Below are positions 13,734 through 21,663 of a stretch of DNA of 64,000 nt, in pieces. The position numbers and the translations under genes were made by a program. The stretch spans positions 62,001 through 126,000 of the forward strand of contig JAXLRI010000013.1 of assembly GCA_046331175.1 (NCBI GenBank), written 5' to 3'. Under the pieces are notes generated by a model that had not been told where the DNA came from, did no database searches, and saw only the letters and a list, made by a program, of their open reading frames with translations. This DNA is from JAWKIW01 sp046331175 (GTDB lineage: Bacteria; Actinomycetota; Acidimicrobiia; Acidimicrobiales; Acidimicrobilacustridaceae). Every line of letters starts with the position of its first letter. The stretch's first letter is position 1.

Positions 13734-15115
13734 TGTTCGGGGTGAACCGCTCCCACCGGTCCCGTCGCTCGGGTGTCGCCCGCCCGCTCGGCGTCGTCGG
13801 CGTCGTCGCCCTGGCCTTGGTGCTGCTGGCCGCGGCCTGCGGCAAGGACGAGCCCAAGCCCTCGGCGTCGAGCACCAGCGTGCCGTCGGTGGCGGCCAAC
13901 ACCACGGTCCCGCCGCTGCCGAACCCGCAGACCAACCCGGCCTTCTCCCAGCCGAGCGACCCGTTCTACGTGCCGCCGAGCCCGCTGCCGGCCGGCAAGC
14001 CCGGCGACATCATCCGCAGCCAGCCGATGGCCGGCGCCCCCGCCGGCAGCCAGGCGTTCCAGGTCCTGTACCACTCCACCAGCGTGAGCGGTCAGGACAT
14101 CGCCGTGTCGGGGTTCATCGTCGTGCCCGACGGTGACGCCCCCGCCGGCGGTCGCCCGGTGGTCACCTGGGCCCACCCCACCACCGGGGTGGTCGACAGC
14201 TGCGCTCCGTCGACCAGCCCGCTCGGCTTCACCATCCTCGGCGGGCTCGAGCCCATGCTGCAGGCCGGCTACGTGGTGGCCGCCACCGACTACGAGGGCC
14301 TCGGCACGCCGGGCGTGCACCCGTACCTGGTGGGTGACAGCGAGGGCCGGTCGACCCTCGACGCGGCTCGGGCGGCGGTCAACCTGCCGCAGGCGTCGGC
14401 CTCCAAGGACGTGGCGGTGTGGGGCTGGTCTCAGGGCGGCCAGGCGGCGCTGTTCGCCGGCCAGCTGGCGCCCATCTACGCCCCCGAGCTGAAGCTGGTG
14501 GGCGTGGCCGCGGCCGCCCCCGCCGGCGAGCTGGCCACGCTGCTGACCGACGACATGAACACCCTCGACGGCGTCGTGCTCGGCAGCTACGCGCTGAACG
14601 CCTACCAGTTCGTCTACCAGTCGGCCCACCCGGGACTCGACGCCAACACCCTCCTGACGCCGGCCGGCCAGCAGGCGCTGCCCGAGCTGGTCAAGCTCTG
14701 CGACCTCACCCAGTCGGCCGAGCAGGAGCAGATCGCCAACCCGATCATCGGCAAGTTCTACGCCCAGGCGCCCGCCGACGTGTCGCCCTGGAACGAGCTG
14801 CTGGCGGCCAACACGCCCGGGGGGTTCCCCACGCCGGCTCCCATCTACATCGCTCAGGGCACCGCCGACCCGCTCGTGATCCCGTCCACCACGGTCACGC
14901 TGGCCCAGAACATCTGCAACCTCGGCGGCAACGTGCGGCTCGAGGAGTACGTCGGGGCCGTGCACACCAACATCGCCTTCGTGGCGGCCAACGACGTGGT
15001 CACCTGGATCGGCCAGCGCTTCGCCGGCCAGCCCGCCTCGAGCACCTGCGGCCAGCCGACCCAGACCGTGCCGGCGGGTGGATCGGTTTCGTCGGCGCCC
15101 CCGGCCACGCCGTAG
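13733..15115 (+). CDS. Exported lipase-family alpha/beta hydrolase, probable lipoprotein
   Basis: A 460-residue exported hydrolase of the secretory lipase family. The N-terminal signal peptide ends in LLAAACGK, a lipobox-like sequence with Ala at -3 where Leu is preferred, followed by a Ser/Thr/Pro linker. The nucleophile elbow is GWSQGG, with Ser near residue 232. The charge-relay Asp is likely in AQGTADPLVIP and the His in EYVGAVHTNIAF, as in the family. Likely substrates are extracellular esters or triacylglycerol. Translationally coupled to the NTF2-like gene through a TGATG overlap. Fits the lipid theme of the region. Confidence 0.87.
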   Translation: MFGVNRSHRSRRSGVARPLGVVGVVALALVLLAAACGKDEPKPSASSTSVPSVAANTTVPPLPNPQTNPAFSQPSDPFYVPPSPLPAGKPGDIIRSQPMAGAPAGSQAFQVLYHSTSVSGQDIAVSGFIVVPDGDAPAGGRPVVTWAHPTTGVVDSCAPSTSPLGFTILGGLEPMLQAGYVVAATDYEGLGTPGVHPYLVGDSEGRSTLDAARAAVNLPQASASKDVAVWGWSQGGQAALFAGQLAPIYAPELKLVGVAAAAPAGELATLLTDDMNTLDGVVLGSYALNAYQFVYQSAHPGLDANTLLTPAGQQALPELVKLCDLTQSAEQEQIANPIIGKFYAQAPADVSPWNELLAANTPGGFPTPAPIYIAQGTADPLVIPSTTVTLAQNICNLGGNVRLEEYVGAVHTNIAFVAANDVVTWIGQRFAGQPASSTCGQPTQTVPAGGSVSSAPPATP

Positions 15116-15174
15116 ATTGTCGGCCCGGGCCGGCGCCAGCGGTGGTGTCCGCTCGGGCCAGCCGGGAGGCGAGG

Positions 15175-15726
15175 GTGGAGCTCCACAACGCAATCAACCT
15201 GGGCCTGCTGATCCTGCGGGTCGCCGTGGGCTTCACGATGATCGCCCACGGCTACAACCACATCTGGGGCGGCGGGAAGATCGCCGGCACCGCCCGCTGG
15301 TTCGAGAGCCTCGGGATGAAGCCGGGCACGCTGCACGCCTGGCTGGCCAGCCTCACCGAGCTGGGCGCGGGCACGCTGCTCATCGTCGGCTTCCTCACGC
15401 CGCTGGCCGCCGCCGGCGTGGTGGGCACCATGCTGGTCGCCCTCATCACGAACCACCTGAAGAACGGCTTCTTCATCTTCCGCCCGGGTGAGGGCTACGA
15501 GTACGTGTTCAACCTGATCGCCGCCGGCCTGGCGCTGGGGGCCATCGGGGCCGGTTCGTGGTCGATCGATCGCCTCGTCAACGACACCCGCCCGTTCTCC
15601 TACCTCTTCGGGTGGAAGGGCTTCGCCGTCACGCTCGTCGCCGGCGTCGGCGGGGCGCTGCTGCTGCTGGCGGTGTTCTGGCGCCCTGAGAAGAAGCCCG
15701 AGCCGGCCCCGGAGGACGCGGCATGA
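15175..15726 (+). CDS. DoxX-family membrane protein
   Basis: A 183-residue integral membrane protein of the DoxX family with four main hydrophobic helices. Family features are LGLLILRVAVGFTMIAHGYNHI at the start, TARWFESLGM, and LASLTELGAGTLLIVGFLTPLAA. DoxX proteins accompany redox and membrane functions, but none can be specified. The GTG at 15175 is chosen because GGGAGG lies five bases upstream. The C-terminus is a charged tail (KKPEPAPEDAA). The stop overlaps the ATG of the next gene by four bases (ATGA), so the two are translationally coupled. Confidence 0.85.
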   Translation: MELHNAINLGLLILRVAVGFTMIAHGYNHIWGGGKIAGTARWFESLGMKPGTLHAWLASLTELGAGTLLIVGFLTPLAAAGVVGTMLVALITNHLKNGFFIFRPGEGYEYVFNLIAAGLALGAIGAGSWSIDRLVNDTRPFSYLFGWKGFAVTLVAGVGGALLLLAVFWRPEKKPEPAPEDAA

Positions 15727-16421
15727 CCGACCCCACGCTCGACCCGACCCCGGCCGACGAGGCCCCGGCTGCCACGCCGTCGCCCGATCCCGAGCCCGCC
15801 CCGGCATCGACCGACGAGTCGGCGTCCCGGGCCGAGGCGGCGTCGGGTCCCGAGGCCGAGGCTGCCCCGCGGTCCGAGCCCGTCGCCTCCGGGTCGGCGC
15901 CCATCCGCTCGAGTGGCAAGGCGGGCCGCGGCGGAGGCCGGCCGCCCAAGCGGGGGGGCCGGCCGGCGGTCGACCCCGAGAACCTCGACGACGAGACCAA
16001 GGCGCAGCTCCACCGGTTCAACGAGTACCTCGCCCTCTCCAAGGCCGCCGACGCCGAGGCCAAGAAGCGGCGCAAGGCCGAGGTCGACAAGGACAAGGCG
16101 GCCGAGCGGGTCCGCGCCGTCAACGCCGACCCGAACGCCTCCAAGCAGGACAAGGCCGAGGCCGAGGCGGCGTACAAGGCCGCCCTCGCCGCCCTCCAGG
16201 CGCCGCCCGACGAGGCCGCGTCGACCGATGAGGCCGCGTCGACCGATGAGGCCGCGTCAAACGATGAGGTCACGTCGAGCGACGAGGCGGCATCGGCTGA
16301 GGCGCCGACTGAGGACGCTGCCGACGAGCCGGCCGCCGAGGCGGAGGCCGTCGCCGAGGCGCAGGCCGAGGTGGCCGACGAGGCCGAGGCCGCAGCGGTG
16401 GCCGACGACGTGGACGGGTAG
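15723..16421 (+). CDS. Ala/Glu/Asp-rich low-complexity protein with tandem repeats
   Basis: A 232-residue protein with no recognised domain. Residues 1-60 are Pro/Ala/Glu-rich; a basic patch (KAGRGGGRPPKRGGRPA) follows; residues about 90-160 form a strongly charged helical segment (KKRRKAEVDKDKAAERVRA) likely to be a coiled coil. The C-terminus contains repeats of DEAAST followed by AEVADEAEAAA. It resembles linker-type proteins more than enzymes. It is coupled to DoxX by a four-base overlap. The last 57 bases including the stop codon are repeated twice more downstream, so the present C-terminus lies inside an expanding repeat. Confidence 0.7.
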   Translation: MTDPTLDPTPADEAPAATPSPDPEPAPASTDESASRAEAASGPEAEAAPRSEPVASGSAPIRSSGKAGRGGGRPPKRGGRPAVDPENLDDETKAQLHRFNEYLALSKAADAEAKKRRKAEVDKDKAAERVRAVNADPNASKQDKAEAEAAYKAALAALQAPPDEAASTDEAASTDEAASNDEVTSSDEAASAEAPTEDAADEPAAEAEAVAEAQAEVADEAEAAAVADDVDG

Positions 16422-16535
16422 GCCGAGGTGGCCGACGAGGCCGAGGCCGCCGCCGTGGCCGAAGACGGGGACGGGTAGGCCGAGGTGCCCGCCCGGGCCG
16501 AGGCCGTCGCGGTGGCCGACGACGGGGACGGGTAG
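16365..16535 (+). repeat. Three 57-bp tandem copies, each ending in TAG
   Basis: Copies at 16365-16421, 16422-16478 and 16479-16535. Each encodes 18 residues of the type AEVADEAEAAAVADDVDG followed by TAG, all in the same frame. The first copy is the real C-terminus of the acidic protein; the other two follow its stop. Divergence is mainly in the third copy. Confidence 0.9.
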
Positions 16536-16583
16536 GCCGCCGCTGGGCCGGCGGCGCGCGGCCCGCCGGTAGGCTCGCCGCCC

Positions 16584-17696
16584 GTGGCCGTGGTGCAGGT
16601 GGTGCTGGCGATCCTGGGCGGCGTGCTCGTGCTGGCCACGATCCGCTCGGCGGTGCGCACGGTCGTCGTCCCGCGGGGCGAGCAGGCGCTGCTCACCAAG
16701 GTCGTGTTCCTGTCGACGCGGACGCTGTTCGACTTCATCGCCCGTAACAAGCGCACCGCCGACGGGCGCGACACCTCGCTCGCCCACTTCGCGCCGGCGG
16801 CGCTGCTCGCCCTGGCGGCGTCGTGGTCGCTGCTCACGATCGTCGGCTTCGCCCCGGTCTACTGGGCGCTCGGCGAGGTGAGCCTGACCGACGCCCTCGC
16901 GGTGAGCGGGTCGTCGTTCACCACCCTGGGCTTCGTGGGGCCCGCCACCGAGGTCGAGCGGATCGCCGCCGTCGTCGAGGCGCTGATCGGCCTGGGGCTG
17001 ATCGCCCTGCTCATCAGCTTCCTGCCCACCATCTACTCGCTGTTCTCCCGGCGCGAGACCGAGGTGATCAAGCTCGACGTGCGGGCCGGCAGCCCGCCGT
17101 CGGCGCTCACCTTCCTGCTCCGGTTCCACCAGATCGGCTGGCTCGACGAGATGGACGCCCAGTGGGAGGTGTTCGAGCAGTGGTTCTCCGAGCTCGAGGA
17201 GAGCCACACCTCGTACCCGTCGCTCGTCTACTACCGCTCGCAACGGCTGGACAGCTCGTGGATCACCTGCGCCGGGGCGGTCCTCGACACCGCCGGCCTG
17301 GCGGTGTCGGCGCTCGACCTGCCTCCGTCGCCGCGCGCCGCGGTCACGGTGCGGGCCGGCTTCCTGGCCCTGCGCGCCATCGCCGGCTACTTCCGCCTCC
17401 CGTTCGACCCCGACCCCGCCCCCAACGCCCCCATCTCCATCTACCGGGGCGAGTTCGACCTCCTGCTCGACGAGCTCGAGGCCCAGGGCTTGCCGGTGAA
17501 GGCCGACCGGGACGCCGCCTGGCAGGACTTCGCCGGATGGCGGGTCAACTACGATGCCCCGCTGATCGGCCTGTGCGCCCTGGTGGAGGCACCGGCCGCG
17601 TCGTGGTCCTCGGACCGCATGGACCGGTTCCACCGTCCGACCCTGCTCCGTCCGCACTGGGTCGTCGACCCGCTCGACACCCCGCCGTCCTGGTGA
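16584..17696 (+). CDS. Potassium-channel-like membrane protein with cytoplasmic domain
   Basis: A 370-residue protein. Hydrophobic segments lie at about 5-20, 70-95 and 125-150, and between the last two is a pore-loop-like sequence AVSGSSFTTLGFVGP with TTLGF at 113-117, resembling the TxxG(Y/F) selectivity filter of potassium channels. A large, mostly soluble C-terminal region of about 215 residues follows (ETEVIKLDVRAGSPPSAL onward) with no NAD-binding RCK motif visible. Channel identity is inference from the filter and flanking helices; the second filter glycine is replaced by Val. GTG start at 16584 with TAGGCT eight bases upstream. The thioesterase gene follows after eight bases, probably in one transcript. 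Confidence 0.7.
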   Translation: MAVVQVVLAILGGVLVLATIRSAVRTVVVPRGEQALLTKVVFLSTRTLFDFIARNKRTADGRDTSLAHFAPAALLALAASWSLLTIVGFAPVYWALGEVSLTDALAVSGSSFTTLGFVGPATEVERIAAVVEALIGLGLIALLISFLPTIYSLFSRRETEVIKLDVRAGSPPSALTFLLRFHQIGWLDEMDAQWEVFEQWFSELEESHTSYPSLVYYRSQRLDSSWITCAGAVLDTAGLAVSALDLPPSPRAAVTVRAGFLALRAIAGYFRLPFDPDPAPNAPISIYRGEFDLLLDELEAQGLPVKADRDAAWQDFAGWRVNYDAPLIGLCALVEAPAASWSSDRMDRFHRPTLLRPHWVVDPLDTPPSW

Positions 17697-17704
17697 GGCC
17701 ACCG

Positions 17705-18532
17705 GTGTCCGACCCGTCCAGCGACCAGCCCCGCGATCCGATCAGCCGCTTCGCGCGCGACACGGCCGTCGAGGCGGTCGGCCCGGGTCGCTACCGAGGG
17801 AGCATCGATCGGGGGTGGTGGATCGAGCGGGGGCCCAACGGCGGCTACGTGGCCGCTCTCGTCCTGCGCGCCATCACCGCCGAGGTGGCCGATCCCGAGC
17901 GCCACCCGCGCTCGCTCACGCTGCACTACCTGCGCCCGCCGGCCGAGGGGGCCGTCGACGTCGACGTCGTGGTCGAGCGCGAGGGCCGGTCGCTGTCCTC
18001 GGTGACCGCTCGCCTCAGCCAGGACGGCCTCCTGTGCGCGGTGGCGGTGGCGGCCCTGTCGGTCGATCGCCAGGGCGTCGTGCTGCGCGACGAGTCGATG
18101 CCGGTGGTCCCGCCGCCCGAGGACATCGCCCCGCCGCCCGCCGATCGACCCACCATCCCGCTGACCGCCCGCTACGACATGCGCTGGGCCATCGGCGACC
18201 CGCCCTTCACCGGCGGCACCGAGGCTCGCGCCGGCGGCTGGATCCGCCTGGCCGAGCCCGACGTGGTGGACGCCCACCTCCTGGTGGCCCTGGCCGACGC
18301 CTGGGTCCCGCCGATCTTCTCCAAGGTCGCCGAGCCCTTGGCCGTCCCCACGGTCGATCTGACCGTCCACCTGCTCGACGAGCCCCACCCCGCCGAGGAG
18401 TGGGTGCTGGTCGAGTTCGCGACCCGGTGGGCGGGCGCCGGCTTCCTCGAGGAGGACGGCCGGCTGTGGAGCCGGGACGGCCGGCTGCTGGCCCAGGCCC
18501 GCCAGCTGGCCGCCGTGCTGACCTTCGGCTGA
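17705..18532 (+). CDS. Acyl-CoA thioesterase family protein (TesB/4HBT-like)
   Basis: A 275-residue double hot-dog thioesterase. Visible features are IERGPNGGYVAALVLRAI near residue 42, RSLTLHYLRPPAEGAVDV, and a second hot-dog with GGWIRLAEPDVVDAHLLVALADAWVPP and TVDLTVHLLDEP. These match actinobacterial TesB-like proteins that hydrolyse acyl-CoA. GTG start at 17705, eight bases after the channel-like gene's stop. A second, different TesB-like gene lies at 27951. Converges on the PEBP lipoprotein gene after 18 bases. Confidence 0.87.
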   Translation: MSDPSSDQPRDPISRFARDTAVEAVGPGRYRGSIDRGWWIERGPNGGYVAALVLRAITAEVADPERHPRSLTLHYLRPPAEGAVDVDVVVEREGRSLSSVTARLSQDGLLCAVAVAALSVDRQGVVLRDESMPVVPPPEDIAPPPADRPTIPLTARYDMRWAIGDPPFTGGTEARAGGWIRLAEPDVVDAHLLVALADAWVPPIFSKVAEPLAVPTVDLTVHLLDEPHPAEEWVLVEFATRWAGAGFLEEDGRLWSRDGRLLAQARQLAAVLTFG

Positions 18533-18550
18533 GGTCGCCGGCGACCAGGA

Positions 18551-19291
18551 TCAGCCGCCGGTGCCGTCGGGCCCGGTGCTGGTGGTGACCTCCGAGCCGC
18601 GCCCGCTGCCGGTGCCCGCGCTGCCGCCGGTGCCGGCCGCGGACGGGTCGGCCGCCACGGTGCCCGTCAGCGCGGCCCGCTTGGTCCCGGCCAGCTGCTC
18701 GAGGCGGGCGGCGGCGTCGGCCGCCGGTAGGTCGGGGGGCAGCGCCGACGTGACGCCCAGGGCGAGCAGCTCGACGTCGACGGGATGGCTTCCCTCGGTG
18801 GGGCAGGGAGCGGCGTAGTCGGCGGCACCGGTCGCGTTGGGTCGCACGGTCGCGCCGGCGGGGACGCCACCGGCCGGGCTGGAGGTGGCCGACGGCGCGA
18901 TGCCGGTGACCAGCCAGCGCACCGACCGGTCGCCGTCGAGCTCGCGCAGCACGAGGGCCAGCTCGGCGGTGCCCGGCGGGACGTTGGACCAGGTGAGCGG
19001 CGGCGAGGTGCCGCCGGGGCACACGGCGCTGGCGGGGAGCCGCCCACCCGACGTCCACGCCGGGCTGGAGAGCGTGAACAGCGGCGAGGTGGTGGTGGAG
19101 GCGACCGTCGACGAGGTGGCGCGCGGGGGTGCGGTGGCACCGGGGATGGGCGTGGCCATGGTGCGCCCCGAGGAGCCGCAGGCCGTCGACGTGGCCACGC
19201 CGGTGAGCGAGGCGGCCAGCACGGCGGCGGAGGCCCAGCCGCGTCGGCGGTGGCGGACGCGGGCGGGGGACGGCGGGAGCGAGGACGGCAT
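18551..19291 (-). CDS. PEBP/YbhB-family lipoprotein
   Basis: A 246-residue exported protein of the phosphatidylethanolamine-binding (YbhB/Raf kinase inhibitor-like) family. The N-terminus is basic, then hydrophobic, ending at STACGSSG, a lipobox-like site; a Thr/Ser/Pro linker follows. The PEBP fold starts with FTLSSPAWTSGGRLPASAVC and includes SPPLTWSNVPPGTAELALVL and RWLVTGIAPS. The long Gly/Ser/Thr-rich C-terminal tail is not part of the fold. ATG at 19291 with TAGCCT nine bases upstream on its strand, divergent from mca. The natural ligand of bacterial PEBPs is generally unknown. Confidence 0.85.
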   Translation of the reverse strand: MPSSLPPSPARVRHRRRGWASAAVLAASLTGVATSTACGSSGRTMATPIPGATAPPRATSSTVASTTTSPLFTLSSPAWTSGGRLPASAVCPGGTSPPLTWSNVPPGTAELALVLRELDGDRSVRWLVTGIAPSATSSPAGGVPAGATVRPNATGAADYAAPCPTEGSHPVDVELLALGVTSALPPDLPAADAAARLEQLAGTKRAALTGTVAADPSAAGTGGSAGTGSGRGSEVTTSTGPDGTGG

Positions 19292-19350
19292 CGGGCGCCG
19301 AGGCTACCGGCGGCGGCGGGGCAGGTGGCGACGGCCGGTAGCGTGCCCCC

Positions 19351-20205
19351 ATGCCCGAGCCACGCTGCGTGCTGACCGTGCACGCCCACCCCGACGACGA
19401 GGCGTCCAAGGGCGCCGGCACCATCGCCCGCTACCACGACGCCGGCATCCGCACCGTGCTGGTCACCTGCACCGGCGGGGAGGAGGGCGACATCCTCAAC
19501 CCGGCCATGGACCGGCCCGAGGTGCGCGACCACCTGGCCGAGGTCCGCCAGCAGGAGCTGGCCGAGGCGGCGCGGATCATCGGCTACGACGAGGTCGTCC
19601 TGTTGGGCTACCGCGACTCGGGGATGCCCGACAGCGAGGCCAACGCTCGACCCGAGGCCTTCGCCAACGCCCCCCTCGACGAGGCGATCGGTGCCCTGGT
19701 GGCCGTCATCCGCCAGGAGCGCCCCCAGGTGGTCGTCACCTACAACGACGACCAGAGCGGCTACCCCCACCCCGACCACCTGATGGTCCACGACATCTCG
19801 GTGCCCGCCTTCCACCGCGCCGGCGACCCCGACTGGCACCCCGAGCTGGGGCCACCTTGGCAGCCGGCCAAGCTCTACTACACGGTCTGGTCGCGCTCCC
19901 GGATCGAGGAGATCCACAAGGCGATGCTCGACCTCGGCCTCGAGTCGCCCTTCACCGAGGAGTGGTTCTCGCGCCCCTCCCAGGAGGAGCGGATCACCAC
20001 CTCGGTCGAGGTCGGCGACCACTACGCCGTGCGCAAGCAGGCACTGCTGGCCCACGCCACCCAGGTCGACCCCGCCAGCCCGTTCTGGTTCGGGCTGCCC
20101 GACGACGTGGCGAGCACGATCCACCCCTACGACGACTACGTCCTCGCCCACAGCCACGTCGACGTCGACCTGCCCGAGGACGACCTCTTCGCCGGCATCG
20201 ACTGA
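19351..20205 (+). CDS. mca: Mycothiol S-conjugate amidase Mca
   Basis: A 284-residue zinc amidase of the LmbE/PIG-L family. It cleaves mycothiol S-conjugates so that the mercapturic acid is exported, a detoxification step unique to mycothiol producers. Zinc motif AHPDDE has its His at 13 and Asp at 16, and the third ligand is in YPHPDHL near residue 147. The TGGEEGDILNPAMD segment and the C-terminal DDLFAGID match Mca more closely than MshB. Length agrees with characterised Mca. ATG at 19351 with TAGCGT six bases upstream. Its presence supports placement in the Actinomycetota. Converges on a lipoprotein gene ten bases downstream. Confidence 0.93.
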   Translation: MPEPRCVLTVHAHPDDEASKGAGTIARYHDAGIRTVLVTCTGGEEGDILNPAMDRPEVRDHLAEVRQQELAEAARIIGYDEVVLLGYRDSGMPDSEANARPEAFANAPLDEAIGALVAVIRQERPQVVVTYNDDQSGYPHPDHLMVHDISVPAFHRAGDPDWHPELGPPWQPAKLYYTVWSRSRIEEIHKAMLDLGLESPFTEEWFSRPSQEERITTSVEVGDHYAVRKQALLAHATQVDPASPFWFGLPDDVASTIHPYDDYVLAHSHVDVDLPEDDLFAGID

Positions 20206-20215
20206 GCGCGTCGGG

Positions 20216-20668
20216 TCACGACGTCGGGCGGGGGACCTCCACGAGGGCGGTGGTGTCACCGCGGCCGCCCTCGACGCGGACGACGATGGTCTGCTCGGCG
20301 GTGATCGGCGACGTCAGCGCCACCGTGACCCGCTCACCCGGGCGCAGCGTGCCGGTGTCGAAGACCTTGCCGTCGTCGCCGACCACCCGCCGGTCGCCGG
20401 CGCTGTCGTTGGCGATCTCGAGCACCGTCCCCTGCCGGGCCCGGGCCGGGTCGACCTGCACGGCGTCGTCGGCGGCTGGCCCGGCTCGCCACCGGGCCCC
20501 GTCGTCGGTCACGTCGAGCACCAGCTTGGGGGCGAAGCGTACCGACGCCACGGTCGGCGCCGTCGGGCCGTTGGGCGTGCCGGCGCACGCGGCCAGCGCG
20601 GCGGCGACCCCGACGGCGGCGGCGGTGCGCACAAGGACGACCAGATGGCGGGTGGGCGAGGCGACCAC
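20216..20668 (-). CDS. Small lipoprotein with cupredoxin-like domain
   Basis: A 150-residue lipoprotein: hydrophobic signal ending in ALAACAG, a good lipobox, then a beta-rich domain. The segment GTVLEIANDSAG...FDTGTLRPGERVTVAL resembles cupredoxin-like proteins, but the copper-ligand His expected after the Asn/Asp turn is absent, so metal binding is doubtful. GTG start at 20668; the hexamer GAGACT lies six bases before it, a variant of the TAnnnT signal. Divergent from the GNAT gene at 20717 across 48 bases. Function unknown. Confidence 0.75.
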   Translation of the reverse strand: MVASPTRHLVVLVRTAAAVGVAAALAACAGTPNGPTAPTVASVRFAPKLVLDVTDDGARWRAGPAADDAVQVDPARARQGTVLEIANDSAGDRRVVGDDGKVFDTGTLRPGERVTVALTSPITAEQTIVVRVEGGRGDTTALVEVPRPTS

Positions 20669-20716
20669 GGGCGGAGTCTCGCACAGCGGTCGCGTGGCGA
20701 GCCGTAGGCTGCGGCG

Positions 20717-21607
20717 GTGCCGATCGCGCCCTGGGGACCGGAGCGGGCCGCCGACGTCGCCGCCCTCCTGGCCGACGCCGCCCCGCACGAGGGCCTGACC
20801 ACCGACGAGCTGCTCGCCTGCTGCTGGGACGACCCGGGGCTGGTGCTCGGCGTCGACGCGGCCAGCGGGGCGCCCGGCGCCGACGCCGTGGTCGCCGCCG
20901 TCGTCCGCCGGGCCGGTGAGCACGTCGTGGGCTTCGTCCGGCTGCTCGCCGTGCACCCGGGCCGTCGTCGCGAGGGCATCGGCCGCCGCCTGCTGGCCGA
21001 GGCGGAGGCCTGGTTGGTCGACCAGGGCGCCACCGAGCTGCGGCTCGGCGGGGAGGCGCCTTTCTACCTGTGGCCCGGGGTGGACGTGCGGGCGACGGCC
21101 ATGCTGTGCCTCGCCGAGGCCGCCGGCTACGAGCCGCTGGGCGCCGAGCTCGACCTGTCGCTGCCGGTCACGTTCCGGTCGCCACCCCCGCCCGACGTCG
21201 AGGTGCGCCGGGTGCTCGATGACGCCGACGTCGTCGCCGTGCGCACGCTGGTCGACGACGTCTTCCCCTGGTGGTGGCCCGAGACGGCGCGGGGGATCGA
21301 GGGCGCGGGGTGCCTCGGCGCCTTCGCCGCCCGGGCCGACGCCCTCAGCCCGGGGGCCGGGGGCGGTCGGGCGCTGGGGTTCGCCTGCCACTCGGTCAAC
21401 CGGGCCGGGTGGCTCGGACCGATGGGCACGGATCCGGCAGCCCGCCACGGCGGCGTCGGCCACGCCCTGCTCGGCGCGGTGTGCCAGGACCTGATGGTGG
21501 CCGGCCGCCGCGACGTCGAGGTGGCGTGGATCGGCCCGGTGGGCTTCTACGCCTCGGCCGGGGCGTCGGTGTCGCGGGTCTTCCGCACGCTGCGTCGACG
21601 GCCCTGA
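20717..21607 (+). CDS. Tandem GNAT-domain acetyltransferase
   Basis: A 296-residue protein with two GNAT acetyltransferase domains. The first has the acetyl-CoA loop VHPGRRREGIGRRLL near residues 80-94; the second has TDPAARHGGVGHALL near 240. In double-GNAT proteins, such as MshD of mycothiol synthesis, one domain is often inactive; both loops here keep the G-x-G core. The nearby mca makes a mycothiol role tempting, but the sequence does not look like MshD and the link is speculation. GTG start at 20717 with TAGGCT six bases upstream. A 10-bp hairpin follows its stop. Confidence 0.82.
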   Translation: MPIAPWGPERAADVAALLADAAPHEGLTTDELLACCWDDPGLVLGVDAASGAPGADAVVAAVVRRAGEHVVGFVRLLAVHPGRRREGIGRRLLAEAEAWLVDQGATELRLGGEAPFYLWPGVDVRATAMLCLAEAAGYEPLGAELDLSLPVTFRSPPPPDVEVRRVLDDADVVAVRTLVDDVFPWWWPETARGIEGAGCLGAFAARADALSPGAGGGRALGFACHSVNRAGWLGPMGTDPAARHGGVGHALLGAVCQDLMVAGRRDVEVAWIGPVGFYASAGASVSRVFRTLRRRP

Positions 21608-21609
21608 GC

Positions 21610-21646
21610 GTCGACGCCCTGAGCACGGGCGGCCCCGGGCGTCGAC
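21610..21646. terminator. Hairpin between convergent genes, 10-bp stem
   Basis: Arms 21610-21619 (GTCGACGCCC) and 21637-21646 pair perfectly with a 17-base loop. It starts two bases after the GNAT stop and lies between two convergent genes, so it may serve both. Confidence 0.5.
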
Positions 21647-21663
21647 CAGGCCGGCGGTGACGG

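Noticed and set aside
20717..21607. Mycothiol synthase MshD, because of the double GNAT fold near mca.
   Set aside because: Both acetyl-CoA loops are present but the rest does not read like MshD, and mca is on a separate transcript.
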